Assembly (NCBI GenBank): GCA_035048495.1
Contig: CM068547.1
Location: 5,049,700 to 5,113,699, forward strand
Source of the DNA: Euptelea pleiosperma
Taxonomy: Eukaryota > Streptophyta > Magnoliopsida > Ranunculales > Eupteleaceae
Length of the DNA stretch: 64,000 nt
Direction: 5' to 3'
Under the pieces are notes generated by a model. That model was not told the DNA's origin. It made no database searches and was given only the letters and a program-made list of their open reading frames with translations. A program made the translations under genes and the position numbers. Below, piece by piece: positions 42,290-54,283 of this stretch. Each line of letters opens with the position of its first letter. Within the stretch, counting starts at the first letter, position 1.

Positions 42290-45200
42290 TGTTGATCTTA
42301 GCGTGGAATTGTCGGGGCTGTGGGAAACCCTCGATGATTCTCACATTGAAAATCCACGTCCGCACTCATAATCTTGATCTTAATTTTTTGTCAGAAACTC
42401 GAGCTGAGACCACAAAGCACGCCGCTCTTACAAAGAAATTGGGTTTTGCACACTAGATGGAGGTGGAGGCAAATGGATGGAGTGGAGGATTACTTCTTTG
42501 TTGGAAGGAAGGTTTTCATATCCAAATTCTTCTAGCAAATCCTAGACCTCACCTTGGCAGCTCTCTCTTCTTTATGGTGATCCTTGAACAACGTACCGTC
42601 ATATTCTATGGCAAGATTTGCAATCCCAAGCCCAACTCCAAAATGGCCCCTGGATGCTTATGGGGGATCTGAATGAATTGACTCATCCATGTCCTCATCT
42701 CCCATTAGATTCAATAAGCACTATCTTCAATTTCTCCGACAAGAGGATTTCAGTGATCTCGGATTCATCGGAAACGCTTACACTTGGACTAACAAAAGAA
42801 CTGGTTTAGCCAATGTGAGAGAAAGGTTGGACAAAGATTTTGCAAACAACGCCTGGAGATTTCTCTTCCCTGATGCAGACCTTACTCATCTTCCTCTCTT
42901 TTCATCGGATTACTATCCTATCCTTATCAACACATCCCCTGATCCTGAAAAACTCCACTGACCTTTCTATTTCTTTTCTATGTGGGTCTGATCAGATCTT
43001 AAATGCAGCACTATTGTAAAAGACACTTGGTTTCCCCGTTTACCTGACCCACCCACAAACCAAGCCCATAGAAAATTGCGCACTACAAAGCACAAACTTA
43101 AACTTTGGAACAAAGAGAACCGTCAATCGAGCAAACGTTTGATCGACCATTTGCAACTCAATCTGATTCAAATCCAACATCAATCTCCCTCTCCCTACCA
43201 ATTTGCTGCGGAAAGAGACATATCTTTCAAATTGGAGGAAGCACGTCAAAAAGAAGAACAACTTTGGAGAGACAAATCTTGAGAAACTTGGTTATCTGAA
43301 GGAGATAAAAATACCAAATTTTTTCACATGTCCACTCTAATCAAAAGACGGAAAAATCGTATTGATTGGATCCTTAATGACCAAGGAACTCCCATTACCT
43401 CTCGAAATCAAATTGGATCCTCTTTTGTATCTTATTTCTCGGATCTCTTCTCCTCAACAAGTCCCAAACAAATGGATTTTCTCGAAAACCTCCACTTGTC
43501 AAAAATTTCTAGAGAAGAAAATGATCTTTTACTTTGCTCGGTCACTAGAGAGGAAGCAAAGAATGTTGTTTTCTCCATGAGTCCATACAAAGCTCCAGGT
43601 TCGGATGGTTTTACAACCTTTTTCTACCAAAAATTCTGGACGGATGTTCAAGAAGACATTTACGAGATGGTTCATTTTGCTCTCACTAATGAATGTCCTC
43701 TCCACCCAGTTGAACCACACCTCAATTGCCCTCATTCCCAAAGTTCCAGCTCTGGAAACTCCTCAGCAATATAGACCAATTAGCCTCTGCAATGTAAGTT
43801 ACAAAAGTCATTGCAGCACGTCTGAAAATTCTCCTTCCAAAACTCATCCATCCTAGTCAAGGAGCTTTTGTTCAAGGACGCAAAATCATAAAAAATACTA
43901 TTTTGGCTCAAGAAATTTTCAAAACCATTCAGAGAAAAAAGAAAGGGGGAAAAGGATATTGATGGCTCTAAAGCTTGACATGTCTAAAGCTTACGATAGA
44001 GTTGAATGGCCTTTCCTTCTTCAAGTCTTTCGAGTCTTAGGTTTTGATGAAAGATGGATTTCTATTATTTCTAGTTGTATCTCCTCCACATCCTTCTCCA
44101 TCAAACGCAATGGATCACCCTTTGGTTTCTTTAAACTTGGACGGTCTACGACAAGGAGATCCCCTATCTCCCTTCTTATTCACCCTGTGCATAAATGTAT
44201 GCTCTCCTATATGGTGTTGCTTGAAGAACAGAAAAAGCATATTCACAGTATAAAATTGAGCAGAGGAAACCATCCTATCTCTCATCTCTTTTTTGCAGAT
44301 GACTGCATGATATTCAGCCAAGCAAATCTGGTAGAAGCCCGCAATATTAGGGATCTGCTGAACCATTTCTGTGAATTGTCAGGGCAACAAATCAATTTTG
44401 AAAAATCTGGTCTTCATTTGAGCCCGAACATCCATCACCGTCATAGAAAAGCAATAGCTTTCATTACTCGAATAAAAAACTTGAGAATATCGGAAAAATA
44501 CTTGGGCACACCACTGTTTGTGGGAAAATCCCGAACAAAGGCTGTTCAGAACTGTGTGGACCGAATCAAACAGCTTACCATTGGCTGGCGAGCAAAATGT
44601 CTCTCTCAAGCGGGAAAAACAATGCTTATCAAATCTGTGATCATGGCCATATCGATATACCTTATGCAGTCCTTCAAATTTCCAAATGCACTTGTTCTGA
44701 AATGGATACAGTAGCAAACCAGTTCTGGTGGGGTGATTCTGTGGGAAAAAAGATCACTCGCCTAGCGTCATGGAAATCCATCTGCTCTTCCAAAGCATCA
44801 GGAGGTTTGGGTCTTCAAAATTTCACAGATATGAATACTGCTCTTCTTTCAAAAATGTCTGGAAAATCCAACATGAAAAGGAGTCCCTGCTGTCCAAACA
44901 ATTGTGCCAAAAATACTACCACAGTAAATCCATCAATCAAGCACAAACGTCCCCTTACTCTACTTGGTGTTGGCAAAGTCTTCTTTCAACTCATGAAAAA
45001 CTTAAACATTCAGTTCGTTGGGTGGTTGGAGATGGTAAGTCCATTGACATATGGAAAGATGCATGGACCCCTACCCAGACTCAAGCTCAAACTAATCTCA
45101 CTCGGCCTCCTGAATGTTACTCATCCAAGGTTAGTGATCTAATCCTCCCATCTAGGACCTGGAATATAGAGTTGATCAAAACCATTTTCCCAAATAACGT

Positions 45201-46275
45201 GGCAGAAGCCATTCTCTCTATCCATTTGAGCAAGAACCCATTTCCCGATAGATGGTTTGGGCTTCTCCACCCAAATGTTACTTTCTCTGTAAAAACAACT
45301 TACAGAACGTTGGTGCAAAGTACGCAACTCTCCACATCAGCCCGTCACCAGTCTAATATCTAGAAGAGCATATGGAAGCTTCAACTCCCATTCAGAATCC
45401 AACTGTTTCTGTGGAAATTCTGTAGAAATATTCTCCCTTCTCGAGGCCTATTACATTCTAGGATTCCCACTATTCCTGCTCAAGGCCCAAGATGTCATCA
45501 CCCCGAGGAAACTAGCATTCACGCCATCTTCCTTTGTCCCCAAAATAAAAAAAGCATGGTTTGCTAGCCCATTAAGTGTCTGTTGGGAACAATGGACTGA
45601 ATCCGATATCCGAGAATGGATCTTTTCACTCATATCCAATCATCATTCCCAACCTCCTGTGGACACCTACTCCTGTCTCTACATCTGTACTTTAATATGG
45701 CTTCTGTGGCTTCTCAGAAATGATGTAATACATTCCTCCACATCCAAAAATCCTCTACACATTCTGAAAACCATCCCTCCTATCTCCAAAAAAATCCTCC
45801 TAGCCAAACAAAAAATACTAGCCTGTCTATATGGACTCCACCTCTGGCAGGGATCCTAAAGCTTAACTCAGATGCAACTCGGAGTTCACGAACCAAAAGA
45901 GCCGGTTTCGGTTTTACGTTATGTGATCACACATGGCAAATTGTTATGACAGGAGGTCTCAATGGAAAGGCAGAATCTGCAGAAGAAGCAGAAATTAGAG
46001 CTTTGAGATGGAGTCTTCAGGTGGGGGCTCAATTCTATTAAGGAGAGCTGATTGTGGAAGCAGATGCAAAGCTTGTTTTTTATCAGTTAGAACATCGATC
46101 CATTGCATTGGGTATCTCCTCTATAGCCTGGGCGAAGGACATTTTGGATTCTTGCTCTTTTTTGCTTAAGTTCACTTTGTGTATATTCTGAGGGCTGCAA
46201 ATATAACAGCCCATACTTTGGCCAGGAAAGCTTCGTCTTTTAAGGGTCCCTCTTTGGACCTCAAACTTTCCTAGC
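42290..46275 (+). pseudogene. LINE ORF2: endonuclease, reverse transcriptase, RNase H
   Basis: The endonuclease starts LILAWNCRGCGKPSMI at about 42290. The GDLNEL motif is near 42665 and the C-terminal motif reads SSDYYPI (Tyr where His is expected) near 42900. Reverse transcriptase shows APGSDGFTTFFYQKFW (43590), PISLCNVSYK (43780), QGAFVQGRKI (43858), KLDMSKAYDRVEWPF (43973), LRQGDPLSPFLF (44146, other frame) and the active-site FADDCMIF (44297). YLGTPLFVGK and GWRAKCLSQAGKTMLIKSV follow. RNase H (45856-46275) reads LNSDATRSSRTKRAGFGF, GGLNGKAESAEEAEIRAL and LIVEADAKLV. At least five frameshifts or stops make it inactive. Confidence 0.9.
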
Positions 46276-46371
46276 TAGCTTCTTACTTCGGTGGAAGTTG
46301 TGGAAGCCCCCTTCTTTTGTTTTCCTCCTCTCCTTAATATAATAATATGTTAATTACAAAAAAAAAAAAAA

Positions 46372-46734
46372 TCTTTATTCCACATCCTTTAAAGAAGACC
46401 ATGTACATTAACAGAATTTATATATTTGTCATCTTTATAGGTTTATTCATACAAGAATTACAAGTTCAAAATTCTTCATATAATCTTACTCCTATAAATG
46501 ATAAATAATTTGTTTCAACTGTAGATAGTAACACAATTGCAAATGATAACACAAGTTTACAGCAAAATGAAACCTACATATTGAGGAAACTTGCACTTTA
46601 GCCAATAAAAAAGTACGTCCATTGTCAGCAACATAACAATGAACTTTTCAACTGCTCACCTTCTCATACATAATTGTAGTCAAGCCATTGGTGTTGTGAT
46701 GCACCTCTTGATAGTATCTGAAGTACTAACTATT
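46372..46734. other. Intergenic, no gene recognised
   Basis: AT-rich sequence between the LINE poly-A and the segmental duplication. No supported coding content. Confidence 0.35.
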
Positions 46735-47600
46735 CTTTACACAGACCGTCCCTTACTCAGAATAAAAAGAATCCCATCTTCACCCCCGAAAACACTGATG
46801 GTGATCGGGTACCACTCTGTATCGATGGTGGCAAGGGCCTCAAGAATCTAAGAAGCGTAGAAAGCACGTATGGTTCAATTGTCTGTAACACTTTAGAGCC
46901 GCATGTCTGGCCTTGTACAAATTTGGCAACTTGTAGCCTGAGCAAAACGTTCTGGAGTTGGTTCAGAAGGCGCACTTCCTAGCATTACTTGTGTAGGACT
47001 AGCCTAAGATTTATTGTTTTTATTATTGTTGGCACAATCTGCACCCCTGAAGGTCTATTCTAAACGTACTATTGTTGAGGGTGATTTTTGAGAAAAACTT
47101 TTGCCTCCCCTGGTATTTCTGCTCTATGTACTAAAAGTAGGGTCTTGTTGCGGTTTAGTGGGAGAGAAGGAGCGAATAAAGAGTTCGTGACTCAAGAGAG
47201 AAGGAATGACTTTATACATGAAGGAATAGGAGGCTTTGCTAGAATAGAAGTTACATATGCCTGTCATTCTAATCCAAGGTACGGTCCCTGAGAAGCTAGG
47301 AAATTAATTTTATTTACGTATGGAACGAGATTCCCAATTGATGCAAGAGCGTCACAAAGAGTTTGATATTTACTCGCATGTTAAAGAGATATATGATGAA
47401 CCCCCTAGAAATAGCTATAACTCTTCACAAAATTGGACTTTTTTTGGTTTTTGATTTATGAGAATAAGTATCCTTAAGGGTATGTGTCACACGACATGTT
47501 GCTCATGATCAACATGCTGCTCATGAGCTAATCCATTATTCATGAACAATGGTGGGAGAAAGAGAAGAGAGTGACCCATCAATTACATATATATATATGT
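46735..47600. repeat. Segmental duplication, right copy (partner 2455-3190)
   Basis: Long exact runs are shared with 2455-3190. This copy is longer, with extra sequence at about 46915-46990 and 47290-47390. The minus-strand frame 46757-46975 is open in this copy but not maintained in the partner, so I do not call a gene. It lies 3' of copy D. Confidence 0.7.
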
Positions 47601-48546
47601 ATAGTAATATTTCGAGAGGTCTTCCAATAACCATAGTTGCCAATAATCTATTTCCTTTTAAATTATTTTCATGAGATAACCTTTAAATAATCTCTGGGGA
47701 ATATGGGTTAATTATTACTATTAATATGGCAATGATGTCATGGTCCGAGTGATGGTAATACCACCTTAATTAATGTCAAGAGTTTACACCTAGATAGGGG
47801 GACGTAAAAACCTTACCCCTTAAGATGCTAATTTTTTTTGATAAGTCTTACGATGCTAAAAATGGGCTTGAAATATAAGTAAAAGAGCAACACAATACAA
47901 GGAAAATCAGAACTAGGCTCTAAGTAAGGTGTACACATCTTGTCCAGCCAAATAGGCCCAGGCCAGCAAAGTCTCGGAGAGCCATTGTCTATAAATTCCA
48001 TTTATGACCTAGCAACCCATTCGGGGCCATGTGATTCGAATCTCGGTAGATAATGATATATCACTTCCATTGAGATACAAAATACCTATTCATGTCAAGG
48101 AAAAAATTAAACAAAAAAGAACGAATAGAACCTGATCTAAGCACAGTATCCACTGTTAGTCGGTAGTGGTAGCTAGGTTCAATCCCACATGGGACATGGT
48201 AATACAGATCACCTCTGAGGGCGTAGCACACAGCGCAGCTGTTGCGCCCAACAGGTCTTGTAGTCGAGTCTCAATCGCGCTTGTAGTCTAGCTAATAAAA
48301 AAAGAAAGAAAAAAAAATATAGGTTTGGTGTACACAATTACAATCTTCTTTAGTTTATGACTCATGGCTGTTAGCCTGTTACATTGCTTTAAAATCTCTG
48401 ACAAGAAATCTCATACTGTACAAAACATAAACTAAACTTGTACATGTTACTATTTAAAAAAAAAAAAAAAGAAACCACGACAGTATAGACATATTTACAA
48501 ATATGTTGGAAATTAGGGAGGATATATAACTTGCAAGCCCTTTATC
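47600..48546. other. 3' flank of copy D
   Basis: 47610-47650 resembles 6785-6830, and 48180-48370 resembles 7440-7620, so the 3' flank of D was duplicated along with a now-dead paralogue. Poly-A and poly-T runs near 48295-48320 and 48455-48470 are simple sequence. No gene was found. Confidence 0.5.
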
Positions 48547-49950
48547 TCAAGCACTTGCCCGACCCCCATCCACTGATGGTCCTCCTCTACCCTTCTTAAT
48601 ATACTTAACTGCCGGTGATAAAACTCTACATGTTACTAAAAACATAGAGACCACGACAGTATAGACCCAAAATATCTTCTTCGACACACAATATAGTGAA
48701 AACGCGTAACTGCACAACATTGAAGCTTGTGCTATTAAAAGCAAGGGGCGCAATGGGAATCCTTTTGTGAGTAAATAAATTATAAACATAGACACCAAGA
48801 ACCCTATCATGATGAAAGTCGCGAAAAGATCCGCAAAGAGTTGATCAGAACTCATAATTGGGTGTCCGGCCAAGTGTGCTGGTGATGTTTTGTTAGTCTC
48901 CTGCCAAAAGCCACCAGGAGGGCTAATTCCTATTTGAAAGGTTGCTGTTGCCACAAGAACCGCAACCACCAATTGGACATTCCGAATGCCGTTCGACATA
49001 TTGCCATCAATCTGAAGCCGAAAGTAGTCCGCCCAGATCAGTAGACGAGATTTAGGTGCTGTCTCTTTTGTCATCGGAATATCTTCGGCCTTCACGGCTT
49101 TGGCTTGGCGAAGGATTTCTTCGATTTCTGCCCTGTTCGGTCCATTTGGAGAGTTTAGTAAGATATCCAGGCACGTCCTACTGTCCGCATCCATGGCGTT
49201 AACTTCCACCACCATTCGACTATCACTCTCCCTGCTAAGCAGTAGCTCTACAGTCTGCATGTGCAATGAAAATCCATTAACAATTTTAGAAGAGAAGGGA
49301 AACAAGAGAACCACAATACAGCTAGTTATGAGGATAGGATTTGCCTGCAGTTGTCTTCTAGAAGTTGCAAGATGCAAGATGGTGTTGCCATCGTCGTCCT
49401 TCATGTTTAAAAATTCTTCCTTGTATGGAGACCTCATGAGCCCTTCAACCAAGACTTTGAAAGCTTCAAACTTCTTGTTTTTCACTGCAACGTGAAGTGC
49501 CGTCTCTCTCCCAATTGTCAATTCCTTGATAGAATCGGGGCAACAGGAGATCAGTTCACTCAGAACATTAGTGTTCCCTCCAACAGCTGCACAGTGCAGA
49601 GGAGTTTTCCCCTCCCTGCCCTTAACACGAGCGAGGTCATGGTCCATTGCTAAGAGCCTTCTGACTGTCTCTATGTGCCCATTTGTCACAGCCAGGTGCA
49701 AGGGGGTTAGACCATTTTGGTTTAATTTTCTGGCAAATGAGGGCTTCAGGATCATGATCTCAATCGCGAAATGGGTTTGCCCCGCCGATGAAGCTACGTG
49801 TAAAGGAGTTTCTAAAAACGGAACCCGGTCCATTTTGTCAAGAATAAATGGATCTTCACCAAGTAATATGTACAAGGTATTTACATCTCCTTCTTGGGCA
49901 GCATGAGCAGCTCGAGCTGCTTCAACAGCACGGATTGACCTCTGAGCCAT
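48547..49950 (-). CDS. BDA1-like ankyrin/PGG membrane protein, copy D
   Basis: Exon 1 is 49345-49950 (202 codons), the intron 49255-49344 (90 nt, GC donor CAG|GCAAAT, ATGCAG acceptor) and exon 2 is 48547-49254. The spliced product is 437 residues. Ankyrin repeats lie at about residues 16-36, 46-76, 80-110, 114-145, 148-185 and 187-235, and the exon junction (202) falls inside the last. The DIPMTKE linker is at about 260. The first membrane span with VAVLVATATFQIGIS and PPGGFW is at 298-319. Further spans are at about 343-365, 372-392 and 397-416, then a basic Gly-rich tail. The 90-nt intron has no stop and is a multiple of three, so intron retention gives a 467-residue protein. This is the best preserved copy. 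Role as for copy B. Confidence 0.88.
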   Translation of the reverse strand: MAQRSIRAVEAARAAHAAQEGDVNTLYILLGEDPFILDKMDRVPFLETPLHVASSAGQTHFAIEIMILKPSFARKLNQNGLTPLHLAVTNGHIETVRRLLAMDHDLARVKGREGKTPLHCAAVGGNTNVLSELISCCPDSIKELTIGRETALHVAVKNKKFEAFKVLVEGLMRSPYKEEFLNMKDDDGNTILHLATSRRQLQANPILITSCIVVLLFPFSSKIVNGFSLHMQTVELLLSRESDSRMVVEVNAMDADSRTCLDILLNSPNGPNRAEIEEILRQAKAVKAEDIPMTKETAPKSRLLIWADYFRLQIDGNMSNGIRNVQLVVAVLVATATFQIGISPPGGFWQETNKTSPAHLAGHPIMSSDQLFADLFATFIMIGFLVSMFIIYLLTKGFPLRPLLLIAQASMLCSYAFSLYCVSKKIFWVYTVVVSMFLVTCRVLSPAVKYIKKGRGGPSVDGGRASA

Positions 49951-50019
49951 TACTTTCTAAAAGTTGAAAGATAACAAGGCAATAGCCACTTCCAAACTAC
50001 TGAGATGCTTTGATGGATT

Positions 50020-50045
50020 GAATCATAATATATAGTTTTAAAGAG
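50020..50045 (-). promoter_or_regulatory. TATA-like core promoter of copy D
   Basis: On the minus strand an ACTATATATTATGATTCAAT block lies about 75-95 bp before the ATG, followed by ATCAAAGCATCTCAG, as in the other copies. Assigned by conservation. Confidence 0.45.
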
Positions 50046-50289
50046 GGTGACGGTTGTGCTATCCCACGCTTAACAGCCAAAAAAAAAACCGTGGAGTTGA
50101 TCGTGGAGATCCACGCTTATTGGTTGGTTTGTAACCCATGATGAAAATTTTCTCAAATCCAACGGTTAGAAATCCTCAATCACGCTGAGTTTTGCTGTGT
50201 AGGTCCACCAAAGTCTGAAGCCAAACATTTACGAGGTCAGCAGGCTAAAGCGAGTTTGTTTTTGAGGGACTTCTTACCAAACTGTTCGT

Positions 50290-50365
50290 AAAGAACTCTG
50301 TATAATTAATTTTCCGAGAAAGATCCAAAGAACTCTGTATAATTAATTTTCCGAGAAAGATCCAA
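50290..50365. repeat. 37-bp direct duplication upstream of copy D
   Basis: AAGAACTCTGTATAATTAAT and the following TTTCCGAGAAAGATCC occur twice in tandem with no mismatch (starts 50291 and 50328). Copies A and C do not carry the doubled form. Confidence 0.8.
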
Positions 50366-50551
50366 AGTTAAACGTGTACGTTGTTGAAGAGTCACTGTCG
50401 ATCCAAATTAAAAACCGGAGCCTCCTTCCATTCACTTTCCTGCCTATTGACTCGCTCAATCTTACAATTGTCCACGGGAAATTTATAGAAAATTAGGCGG
50501 GAAAGTGATCCAAAGGAGGTTTATGCATCACCTGCAGATAATGATAATGGA

Positions 50552-50935
50552 GTAAAACATATGTCACAGCGTTGTGACAGAAGCAAAATACGAGCCACGT
50601 GGCATACTTTTAGTGGACGCTTACCGTATGGATGTTTGGCCCGTCCCTGGGTGGACCTATAAACCAAAAAATCAGCCTGATTAGTGATTTACAACCTCTG
50701 GATCTTTGCAACGAAATAACGCTCAAATTCCTACCGTTAAAATCAACCAATGAAAATAACTTCAATCGAATGGCTTAGAAATCACTAATCATGCTGATTT
50801 TTAGTTTAGAGGTCCAACCGAGGGACTGGCCAAACATCCATACGGTCAGCGTCCACTAAGAGTATGCCACATGCCTGTATTGTGCATTCTGACAGAAGTA
50901 TCTGTCATAACGCTGTGACAGAAGTTTTACTCCTG
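50552..50935. mobile_element. MULE-type MITE with long inverted repeats (GAGTAAAAC family)
   Basis: Left end GAGTAAAACATATGTCACAG and right end CTGTGACAGAAGTTTTACTC (inverted GAGTAAAACTTCTGTCACAG). The arms extend about 150 bp and include CCGTATGGATGTTTGGCC. It shares its outermost sequence with 3836-4014 but has a different interior. It inserted in the conserved upstream block of copy D, right after ATAATG. No target duplication was seen. Confidence 0.65.
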
Positions 50936-51429
50936 TGGAGACTACATGAGATCTTTTAAGATCGTTCCCTTTTCAAATCATGTGGGCCATCCAATGTCGA
51001 AAAGATTCCCTCTCATGTTTCTGCCTCAGCGACTTCGGCGCATCATTTTTTTCCATAGAGAAGATGATACCAGGGATGATGTAAAACTGCCCTTCTCTAC
51101 TGTTCGAGGGAGGGAGATCAAACTCAATTTTCCAGCGACCTGAAGTGTTGACAAATTTGGAAAGTGGATGGAAGGAGCTGTTGGCATTATTTTAATAGAT
51201 AGGGAAATAACTAATTGTAACATACTAAACCATTACATCTATTACTATTTTAAAGCTAAAACTTGGGTTGCCACGTGTCATTCACCCAAGCACCTATGAG
51301 ACATTTCAGTTGACTTTTCAAAAAAAAATAAAATACAAAAGATGGGATTGTGGAAGTAATTATAAATGACTCAAATTTCTTTCCCAAGCCAAATCTTTCC
51401 CACTCTATTTCGAAAAGTAATTTTTGAAA

Positions 51430-52337
51430 GGTGGTGTCAATTGCACACACCTTTTTTTATAGTAACACCCACAACTTATCTGTACATATCCAAAGTTGTG
51501 AGGAAAAAAAAAAAAGAAAAAGAAAAAATCGAATGAAGAGGAACTCTCTACCACCGTCCTCTTCTTCTTCACCACTACTACACCACCACCACCACTCCCT
51601 CCCTCCCTCTCTCTCTTACCTGGTGGTGGGCGGCAGGCCTCCTTCTCTTCTTCTTCTTCTTCGGGTGGCTTCCTCTTCCTCCTCCTATTCTCTCTCTCTC
51701 TCCGTAAAAAAAAAAAAAAAATTTACTCCGTATCGGTAACGCAGGGTGGACATGGCTTTGGTCATATCGGTAGCCCGAAGAAGAGAACGAGAAGGAAGAT
51801 GAGGGAGGGAGAGATCTCTTTCTCCCCCTCTCCGTAAAAAAAAAAAAAAATCGCTTCGTATCGGTAACGCAGGGTGGGCATGGCTTTGGCCATGTCGGTA
51901 GCTCGCTGCTGACATGGCTTTGGCCATATCAGTGCTACCGATATGGAGCGAATTTTTTTTTTTTATTTTTACGAGAGGGGGAGAAAGAGATCTCGCCCTC
52001 CCTCATCTTCCTTCTTCTTCTCTTCTTCTTCTTCTTCTTCTCTCTCTCTCTCTCTCCCTCCCTCCCTCTCAGAGAGGAGGCCGCTTGGAGAAGAAGAAGA
52101 AGAGGAGGAAGAGGAAGAAGAAGCCGCTCGGAGTAGAAGAAGAAGATGAGGAAGGGGAGGCCGCCGGGAGAAGAGGAGGAGGAGGCGGACCTCCTCGACC
52201 TCTTCCTCCTCTTCTTCTTCTCTATATCGGTGGTGGAGTTTTTTTATTTTTATTTTTTTGTAACTTATTTGCACACACCAAGAGGTGTTGGTAGGTGGGT
52301 GTCACTCAAAAAAAGGTGTGTGCAATTAACGCCACCC
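51430..52337. mobile_element. MULE-like 908-bp element with 9-bp target duplication
   Basis: Left end GGTGGTGTCAATTGCACACA and right end TGTGTGCAATTAACGCCACC, plus one C, are inverted repeats that continue over the T-run and ACACCCAC. The 9-bp sequence TTTTTGAAA flanks it (51421-51429 and 52338-52346). The interior is CT/GA-rich low complexity with nested hairpins built on CATGGCTTTGGCCAT. Frames inside encode only Ser/Leu/Glu-rich low complexity. It is inserted in the left arm of the foldback element 52340-52960. Confidence 0.75.
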
Positions 52338-52339
52338 TT

Positions 52340-52960
52340 TTTGAAAATGCTGGACGGTCTTCTTTCCATGGATCGGAACATCTTCAACAATATTTAGTCC
52401 CACCCACCAAGGAAAAAAGATTTGGTACAGGTTGAATTGAAGAGAGTAAACTTGTATCACAAGATGTTGTGACGGAAGCCGGTCACAGCAATCAATACGA
52501 GCCATGTGGCACACTATTATAGGACGATGACCGTATGGATGTTTGGCCAGTCCCTCGGTGGACCGGTACACAAAAAATCAGTGTGATTAGTGATTTCTAA
52601 CCGATTGGATTGAAGTTATTTTCATGGGTTGATTTCAACAGTAAGAATTTGAGCATTATTGAGCGTTATTTGGGTGCAAAAATCCAAAGGTTGTAAATTA
52701 CTAATCAGGCGGATTTTTGGTTTGTATGTCTGTCAAGGGACTGGCCAAACATTCATAAGGTCAGCGACATATGATCATGTGCCACGTGGCTCGTATTGAG
52801 TGCTGTGACCGGCTTCCGTCACAACATCTTGTGACACAAGTTTACCCTCTTCAATTCAACCTGTACCAAATCTTTTTTCCTTGGTGGGCAGGACTAAATA
52901 TTGTTGAAGATGTTCCGATCCGTGGAAAGAAGACCGTCCATCATTTTCAAGAAAAATCCT
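52340..52960. mobile_element. Foldback element with arms over 150 bp
   Basis: The left arm (TGAAAATGCTGGACGGTCTT through CACAAGATGTTGTGACGG) is mirrored on the right (CCGTCACAACATCTTGTGAC through AAGACCGTCCATCATTTTCA). The core includes the CCGTATGGATGTTTGGCCAG unit seen in other MITEs here. The far left end was split by the MULE-like insertion. Confidence 0.75.
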
Positions 52961-53404
52961 CACGATTTGTATCCCTAATTCGTACAAACTGATGCATTCA
53001 CATCAAGGATGTAGCTTGTAGACCAAGGGAGGACGTACGTCTCCTAACGCTGACGGCACTAAGAATTTTCAATCTTTATTTCATGGGAGTATGGTCAGCT
53101 AATTTTTCCAAGCCGATTTGAAAAAATCCAAATAAAAAGTTAATTTTACCTAGGGCAATTAGTTCTCTAATTAGAATATTCTCTCATAATGGAAAATAAT
53201 TTTAAAAAGTCCTATTCACCCTCCTCTAGGAGATTGTGCACAGACACTAAGAATATTTCAAGCCGTTGATTTGATTAAAATTGGCAAATTATGCTTTCCA
53301 TCAATGTGCCCCTTCGATGAAGCCCGTGGTGAATTAGTATTGATATAATCCAAGGACTAAGAATCATCTCTCAGGCAGATTTTTGGCATTGTATACAAAA
53401 AGGG

Positions 53405-53732
53405 AAGGGCTGTCAATGGACCTGATCCAATCTGATTCGGTAAAATCTGTTTAGACCTAGAAATCATTATCAGATAAGCTATTGGATCGGTTTTGATCCG
53501 ATTTAATAATAACTGATCCAATTACTTATAAAATATGTATATAATAATATTCTTTTATATATTTGGTTGCTTCGATCCAATCGATAACTACATATAAGAC
53601 ATGGGATCAAGTCATCTTAACCTAGGAATCGTGATCCAATGAGCTATTAGACCTCCCACCCGGATAAAAAGGCTATTAGACCGGTTCCGGATCAACTCTA
53701 ATCTATCGGAACCGATCCATTGACAGCCTTAC
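53405..53732. mobile_element. MITE with GGCTGTCAATGGA ends
   Basis: Left AGGGCTGTCAATGGACC and right GATCCATTGACAGCCTT are inverted repeats, about 328 bp apart. The interior is rich in GGATCGGTT/AACCGATCC words. No clear target duplication. Confidence 0.6.
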
Positions 53733-53883
53733 CAAAGGATAAGTCATAAACCAAACATTTATATATGGGTCGGGATCGGGAGACAGACTTTCAAATCGAG
53801 TTTTCTACCTAAACTATGGAACGGTCGATCTATCGAAATCGAACGGCCCTCCTTCTCTTCACTTTTAGTAAAGTAGCTGAGCC

Positions 53884-54283
53884 CAAGGTTTAAAGGAGGC
53901 CATTTTAACGGTTAAACGGACTGGGGGCGTTACCGTTAACTGTTAAAGGGCCGTTAAAACGGATTGAAACGGCCAGGGGCAAAAATGGAAAAAAGGGAAA
54001 AAATAGAATTTAACAGAATTAAACTTATTTTAATGGGTTTTAACGAAAAAAAACGGAAAAAATGGCACTAAATTTGAAAAAAAATAATAAAACCGAATTT
54101 AACGGATTTAACGGCTGTTTTTTTCACAAAATTTTCAGAATTAAATGGCTGTTTAAACGATTTTAACGGCCGTTAAAACAAAAAAACAGCCGTTTTTTTC
54201 AAAACTGATAAAACGTGTTTAAATGGTTTTAACGGAAACGGGCTTGGGGCGTTACTGTTTAAACGACCATTTTTAAAGCCATG
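53884..54283 (-). mobile_element. hAT-like MITE (CATGGTTT...CCTTG family), copy 4, inverted
   Basis: Starts CAAGGTTTAAAGGAGGCC and ends TTTTTAAAGCCATG. The 8-bp duplication GCTGAGCC precedes it at 53876-53883. Its second copy is not next to the element but at 57620-57627, beyond the LTR element, which split off the target site after inserting in the terminal CATG. Removing the LTR element and one CATG restores a perfect 8-bp duplication. Confidence 0.85.

Larger units (their letters stand above)
40898..46371 (+). mobile_element. Near full-length L1-type LINE, frames broken
   Basis: Order along the plus strand: an ORF1 start (ATG at 40898, MADTPPSLAMEQLSH, then stops); DUF4283 and CCHC zinc knuckle; endonuclease pieces; reverse transcriptase; RNase H; and a poly-A run at 46358-46371. 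Multiple frameshifts and stops occur in both ORFs. Target duplications could not be identified, and the exact 5' end may lie upstream, in the pyrimidine-rich 40440-40890. At about 5.5 kb it is close to the usual size of plant L1 elements. Confidence 0.85.

Noticed and set aside
40440..46390. Search for a LINE target-site duplication
   Set aside because: No direct repeat matching the sequence after the poly-A (TCTTTATTCCACATCC) was found near the 5' end, so none is claimed.
46757..46975. Minus-strand frame of 72 codons in the duplicated block
   Set aside because: The partner copy at 2460-2640 does not keep the frame cleanly, and no family is recognised.
51914..52294. Open frames in the CT/GA-rich element at 51430-52337
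   Set aside because: They are simple-sequence translations inside a transposable element.
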